Notes under the pieces: model-generated
What the model was told of the DNA's origin: nothing
What the model saw: the letters and a program-made list of their open reading frames with translations, nothing else
Databases searched by the model: none
Assembly (NCBI GenBank): GCA_028386065.3
Contig: JAKUCV010002319.1
Span: forward strand, 62,001-126,000
DNA from: Turnera subulata
Lineage: Eukaryota > Streptophyta > Magnoliopsida > Malpighiales > Passifloraceae
Length of the DNA stretch: 64,000 nucleotides
Reading direction: 5' to 3'
In this document: piece by piece, positions 59,228-64,000 of the stretch
Position numbering within the stretch: position 1 is the stretch's first letter
Layout: the number at the start of each line of letters is the position of its first letter
Translations under genes and position numbers: made by a program

Positions 59228-60736
59228 CTAAGCAATTTTCTTGGAGATCTTGGAGGCTATTCGGCGGTGGTTTAACCAGTTCATCAATTCCGGACAAATA
59301 AGCTGCAACAGATACAACATCTTCATCCAAAATGATATTGTCAAGTACCTATCTCCACGACAAGCACCCCTTACAATTGATTTAGCACAAACTTCTGTAG
59401 GCACCACTGGCGGATTCCCTATATCATTCTAAAAAAAGTATCATGGAAACCATCATTAATCAACTTACTCTGAGATTGACCATACCAAAAAAAAAAAAAC
59501 AAATGAAACGTTTGAAATTATTACACAAGAAAATTGTGATGTACCTCTTGCAAGAAATTGCCTCCGGTTATTTCAGATTCGGTTATGCCTGGAGTGACAA
59601 TTGTTACTCCTATATCTGAACCAAATTCAACACTTAATGTCTCGAAAAAGGCTGTTTCAGCTGCCTTGGATGCCTGAAATAATTGTAGGAAAAATCATTT
59701 GATCAGGCAATGTTTTAAAAGAAAAATGAAGAACTGGGCTAAACTCGTAGAAATTCTTACATTGTAAACGCTCGATTTAGCCGATGAATACCATCCTACG
59801 GTTGAAGAAATGACTACAATCCTCCCTTTACTTTTCCTTAAATGGGGAACAGCATGATGTGTGGTACGTACAGTACCCCAGAAGTTTATGTCCTGAAAAA
59901 ACAAACACAAAAGGAAAGAAATATTATGGTTTATGTTTGATCAACAGAGCTACCATCAGGCCTAAACACTTAGTTACAACTTCTAAGTTCCACATGAATG
60001 CATTATAATGGCTACAAGTTGGGATATTATTGACTTGGTCATCTCCAAGACATATACCATAGGTCTTGTAACATCATCAGAAATCTGGGTATAATTCACG
60101 AAGTATCCACCTTCATGAACACCAGCATTGTTCACCAGGTGATTTACTGTTACATACAAGAATTAGGCACAGTATTAGAACAAGTTTTTAACCAGAAAAA
60201 AGCCTCCCCATAGTAAAAGTACAAAATGACATGCACCATTCAATTAATTAACCCTCACATTGTCCAAAATGATTCACTGTCGCATTAATGATCCGCTCAC
60301 AGTCTTCAGACTTGGATATGTCTGCCCGTAACACAATAACATCTGGGGACCCAAACGTAATGGCCTTATCTGCAACTTTTTGCAGACGATCTTCCCTTCT
60401 AGCAGCAAGGGCTAAACGAGCTCCCTTCCTTGCATACTCGTATGCCAGATACTACAAAAATCACAAAATAAGATCAGAACATGAAAACAGATGAATGCAT
60501 CCATTTACAAAGTTATATATATGTATAATAATATACATGTACATACTACATACTTCACCAATGCCTGAAGATGCTCCGGTGATTAGTACCACTTTTCCGG
60601 CCAAGCTTTCGCTGAATATGGATCTTATGGCCCGACTTAGAATCTTGGAAATGAGTATTAGTGGCAAAAGGAGTAGTAGTGAGGGGAGCACTATAATAGG
60701 AACTACAATATTCGCGACCTTGTGACTGGGAGCCAT
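59228..60736 (-). CDS. 11-beta-HSD/steroleosin-like short-chain dehydrogenase, array gene 5
   Basis: Six exons: 60736-60554, 60451-60259, 60146-60058, 59892-59761, 59673-59545, 59428-59228, giving 308 residues with an open frame and GT-AG introns. N-terminal hydrophobic anchor, TGASSGIG at 53-60, NNAG, catalytic Ser185, Tyr198 and Lys202 (YNASK). Exon 3 carries one extra codon relative to genes 2 and 3. The region before the active-site Tyr (STVGWYSSAKSSVYN) differs from the Pro-rich version in the paralogs, so substrate contacts may differ. The last exon and the downstream 0.5 kb are closest to gene 2. Predicted NADP(H)-dependent sterol-type dehydrogenase, substrate unknown. Confidence 0.9.
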
Positions 60737-61309
60737 GGCAGTGCTTCTTCAGTAGCTAGATCCAGTGCACGCGGAACAGGTATGACAAAAAGAGTACAAA
60801 TAAACAAGTAACATTAGTGCAGGACACCAACAATAAAATAAGATGACTTTTCAAAACTGGAGTGCTATAATTCTCAAAAAAAAATAAAATAACTGGAGTG
60901 CTATAGTTTAATTAATAATGCTTGACTAACACCCGCTTTGGCTAATTAAGACATGAGATACACACATTGGAACTACTTAGAGAATGAATCTCTACGGACT
61001 CTCTTTTTTCTTTTATCATCGAGGATCGCTTTATATCATCTGTACTAGACTCATTATTTAGTATGACTCATTCTTAAAGAAGCATAATCAATCTTTAATT
61101 TCTGCGCTTCTAAACTGATCCTCACAAGTGAAGTGCCACAACTTTTGCACCGAAATTTCCCAAGACCACCACTACTAATACAATAACTCCATTTATTACT
61201 CGCTTACAACGACAAAAACCCAATCCAGTTACACAAAAAGTCAGGAATATATGGCACAAAAACTCCATCAAACATGTCTGCAAATCAAAATAAAGCTTCT
61301 CTTCTAATC
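60737..61309. other. intergenic DNA between genes 5 and 6
   Basis: 61065-61309 is the 3' flank/UTR of gene 6 and is repeated at 58603-58783 and, partly, at 63770-64000. The rest should hold the gene 5 promoter. No ORF is supported. Confidence 0.6.
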
Positions 61310-62938
61310 TTATTCTGTCTTGACCTCCGGTGTTCGGGTCGATTCAGGGTACAGGATTTTCTTGGCTCCAGTGACATCAAGAATCTTCTTGCTAACAGCT
61401 TCACTGGCAGGTTCTTGTGGCCTGGTTACATAGAACAATCTGTAAGCCCATTCTATCACACCAGGGCAGAACATTTTCCACATCCAGAAGACATTGAACC
61501 ACGTTGGCTCTGTTAGATACTTGTCTCCCCGACAAGCACTGTTCACTATTGCCTTAGCACATCCATGTGTTGTCTCAACTGGGACAGTACTCACTTGAAC
61601 CTACCCACCAAGTTACGAGAACACAAAAGAAGTTATTTGACATTGGCATAAAGCTCGATTCATTAATTAATTAGACTCTGGTATAGGAAATTATATTCAC
61701 AGAAAATCGAATTCAGACATATATAGACCATGATCACTCACATCTCGCAACTCTTGATCCACTTCCATTCTTCCTTCCTTCTTCAGAACCTTGCCTTTGG
61801 TCAATTCGGATTCAATGTACCCTGGTGTTACTATTAGTACATCCACATCAGAACCAAGTTCCACCCTCAATGTCTCGTAAAAGGTAAACATGGCTGCTTT
61901 ACTTGCCTGAAGGGAGACATATAAAGTTAAGCTCTATATCAAAACAAACTGTCAGGTGAACTGGATTAATTCTAATGAATTATAGTGCCAGCAATGTAAT
62001 TACATTATAAACGCTCATTCTTGGCGAGGGCAGCCACGCAGAAACGGATGAAATGGCTATGATCTTGCCTCTAGTGTCTTTGAGGTGAGGAATTGCAAAA
62101 TGGGTTGTATAAGCTGCGCCCCAAAAGTTGGTATCCTGTACAATATGCAAAAGAGGAAGAGGTCCGTCCAATTGATAAGCCAGTGTATGAATCTAATGGC
62201 AAAAAAGCAAGGAAAGAAATGTATATAACTGGACTTCCATGGTACTGTATTACCATTACTCTCCTAAATTTGGTGACGTCAACTACTTCTACAAACATGG
62301 AGATTCCATCTATCCCCGCATTATTAACCAAATGATCCACTGCAAGACATACGAAGAACAACTAATTAATTAATACCTGTGCATGCATGATATAAACCCA
62401 GTATTAAGTTAATAACAAGTGGACGAAGAACATAATAACCAAACCACCAAAACTTAATTACATCTTCCAAAATAATTTACGGCCTCCTCGACAATTCGCC
62501 TGCAATCATCCACTTTCTGAACATCTGCAACGATGGATATAACATCAGGAGAGCCAATCTCACGGGCTGTATCAGCAACTTCAGCCAGGCTTCTCTGCCT
62601 CCGGGCTACAAGGGCTAGGCAGGCTCCCTTCCTCGCATACTCATAAGCTAAGTGCTGCAAGAATAAATAAATAAATAAGGATACTTAATTATCCACCAAC
62701 GTAGCTAGCATCTTATATATGCCCAAGGATTATATGCCATAAGAGTGAAAAGTACCTCGCCAATGCCTGAGGATGCACCGGTGATAAGGACGACCTTGCC
62801 TTCCACATTTTCTTTGAAAAATGTATACACTACATAGAGGAAGGACTTGTAGGAAAGGTATGGTGGGAGGAAGAAGCACAGGGCAAAGAAGCTAAAGGGA
62901 GGGGCGACTAGATTTAGTAATGTGTGAATAAGATCCAT
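61310..62938 (-). CDS. steroleosin (full-length 11-beta-HSD-like dehydrogenase), array gene 6
   Basis: Six exons: 62938-62756, 62654-62462, 62339-62254, 62135-62004, 61906-61742, 61600-61310, giving 349 residues, the usual steroleosin length. An ATG at 62956 would add six residues, but MDLIH matches the family start. Residues 13-26 form the proline knob (PP at 13-14 and 25-26 in a hydrophobic hairpin) that inserts steroleosins into oil bodies. TGASSGIG at 53-60, NNAG, Ser184, Tyr197 and Lys201 complete the SDR core. Exon 5 is 12 codons longer and exon 6 is 30 codons longer than in genes 1-3 and 5, giving the typical C-terminal extension. Known members act on sterols and brassinosteroid-related substrates with NADP(H); the substrate here is inferred. 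Confidence 0.92.
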
Positions 62939-62956
62939 AGCTGTAACCGGCAGCAA

Positions 62957-63769
62957 TGGAAGAAAAGGTAAGTTGTAGATTGCGCTGAAAAGGATGTGTG
63001 ATTAGCCGTGGCACTATTGCATGTAGCATTGGCATGACACGTTGTGGAGTGCCAAGAATTTGAAAAGATAATGAAGAATAATGAACTAGAAACCAAAAAA
63101 ATTACAACTGTTTGCTTCTTGAAAATTAGTGGAGGTAAGCTTAACAATGCAATTAGTCTTCGTAGGCGATAAATGAAACATCAAAATAAGCAGAATTCGC
63201 ATAAATTGTAAGCTAAATTGCTGGCGAATGACCACCATCACAGGTCGCGCACTTGCCCTCTTAGACCGCATCTGCCCACAATTAGAAGATTTTACTTCGG
63301 AGGAATTGGGTCAAAATTTGCTTCTGAAGCCTAAATTTGTTCGATTTGGACTAGCGTAGTAATCCACCGTAAACTAATTTACAAGGCTGAGCCATCAACC
63401 ACTTTCATCAAGCACTGCCATTCGCGCTTCTGGTGGTTTCGGCAAATGGTTAAAAAACAGTTGTTGTAAATAATATTTTTTAAAAAATAATGCAAAAATA
63501 TGCACCCGATAGGATTAGACCCGGAGAACCTATTTAAATTTCTAGAGATGGTTCTTACCAAAGAAATTTCCAGAGATGGTCAAAAACATCTATTTATCTA
63601 ATGTCTGCAGAATGTAAGAAAGTGCTCACGAAGTGAATTGAAATATGAAATTCTGAATTTCTTACGAACCCATTTAAAACATCCCCAAATCAGAATAAAC
63701 AGTAAAACGGGATTCAGATTAACACTTCTCACCTCTCTCTTTTTTTTTCCCTGAATGAGCATACACGTT
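62957..63769. other. upstream region of gene 6
   Basis: No gene is seen. 63225-63390 resembles 58380-58570. The promoter of gene 6 should lie in 62940-63200, but I cannot point to a convincing TATA box. Confidence 0.5.
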
Positions 63770-64000
63770 CTTAATTTTCTGGGCCTCACAGTCACAGCTA
63801 ATATTACCCACCCGCATTAGTACTAAACTGCCACTACTTTTCCGCCGAAATTATCCAGATACTTTTCAATTCCCACTTCTACCACTAATCCCACAACTCC
63901 ATTTATTACTCGCCAGCAACGGAAAAAAAAACCATTCAGTTACACAAAAAGTGAGGAACATATGTACAAAACTCCATCAAAACATGTCTACAAATCAAAA
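63770..64000 (-). other. probable 3' UTR of a seventh array gene beyond the window
   Basis: The last ~160 bases closely follow 61134-61290, the 3' flank of gene 6: actccatttattactcgc, ccagttacacaaaaagt-like, aaaactccatca, acatgtctacaaatcaaaa. In gene 6 the block caaatcaaaa ends 20 bp before the stop codon at 61310. A stop codon of a further full-length copy is therefore expected about 20 bp past base 64000. Confidence 0.7.

Overview
This window comes from a plant nuclear genome. The evidence is LTR retrotransposons with plant-type gag/pol, several plant DNA-transposon families, an F-box gene, intron-containing short-chain dehydrogenase genes of the plant steroleosin/HSD family, and a nuclear insert derived from plant mitochondrial matR. 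It looks like a eudicot, but no species can be assigned. The sequence carries one assembly gap (N run 55978-56709) and a single N at 31057.

Layout. (1) 1-1905: the 5' part of a minus-strand F-box gene runs off the left edge, followed by AT-rich DNA with a ~325 bp tandem duplication, one copy of which carries a MITE. (2) 1906-18175: a nest of decayed Ty1/Copia elements. Two truncated copies (A on +, B on -) face each other and form a huge imperfect palindrome centred at about 6008. A third copy (C, -) has lost parts of gag, carries organelle-derived DNA inside gag, and has an acidic envelope-like ORF downstream of pol. Its 5' LTR abuts a fourth fragment (E). (3) 18176-24257: four LTR copies of another family around a LINE-type ORF1 fragment. 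(4) 24615-34095: a nearly full-length Sirevirus-like Copia element (D) with the target-site duplication CTTCT, now defective. (5) 34096-43951: a hAT-type MITE, a 3.4 kb solo LTR with duplication ATTAA, tandem repeats and a 2.1 kb long-TIR element; I see no host gene here. (6) 43952-64000: a head-to-tail array on the minus strand of six short-chain dehydrogenase genes related to 11-beta-hydroxysteroid dehydrogenase/steroleosin. Four are intact and lack the steroleosin C-terminal extension, one is a pseudogene with three indels, and one is a full-length steroleosin. The last 160 bases match the 3' flank of the full-length gene, so a seventh copy should start about 20 bp beyond the window.

How the parts relate. 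The dehydrogenase array is the only clear host-gene system. All copies share the same six-exon phase pattern and the SDR cofactor and Ser-Tyr-Lys catalytic motifs. By family knowledge they should be NADP(H)-dependent sterol dehydrogenases anchored by an N-terminal hydrophobic segment to oil bodies or ER. Mobile elements have shaped the array: a solo LTR sits in intron 3 of the first gene, a fold-back element sits in the duplicated 3' flank of the second, and a DNA element containing a solo LTR separates the pseudogene from the fifth gene. The left 35 kb is retrotransposon nesting and decay; its most unusual items are the ~4 kb-arm palindrome and the organellar insert inside gag.

Limits. All identities rest on reading motifs and comparing copies inside the window by eye. 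No database search, alignment score or expression data was available.
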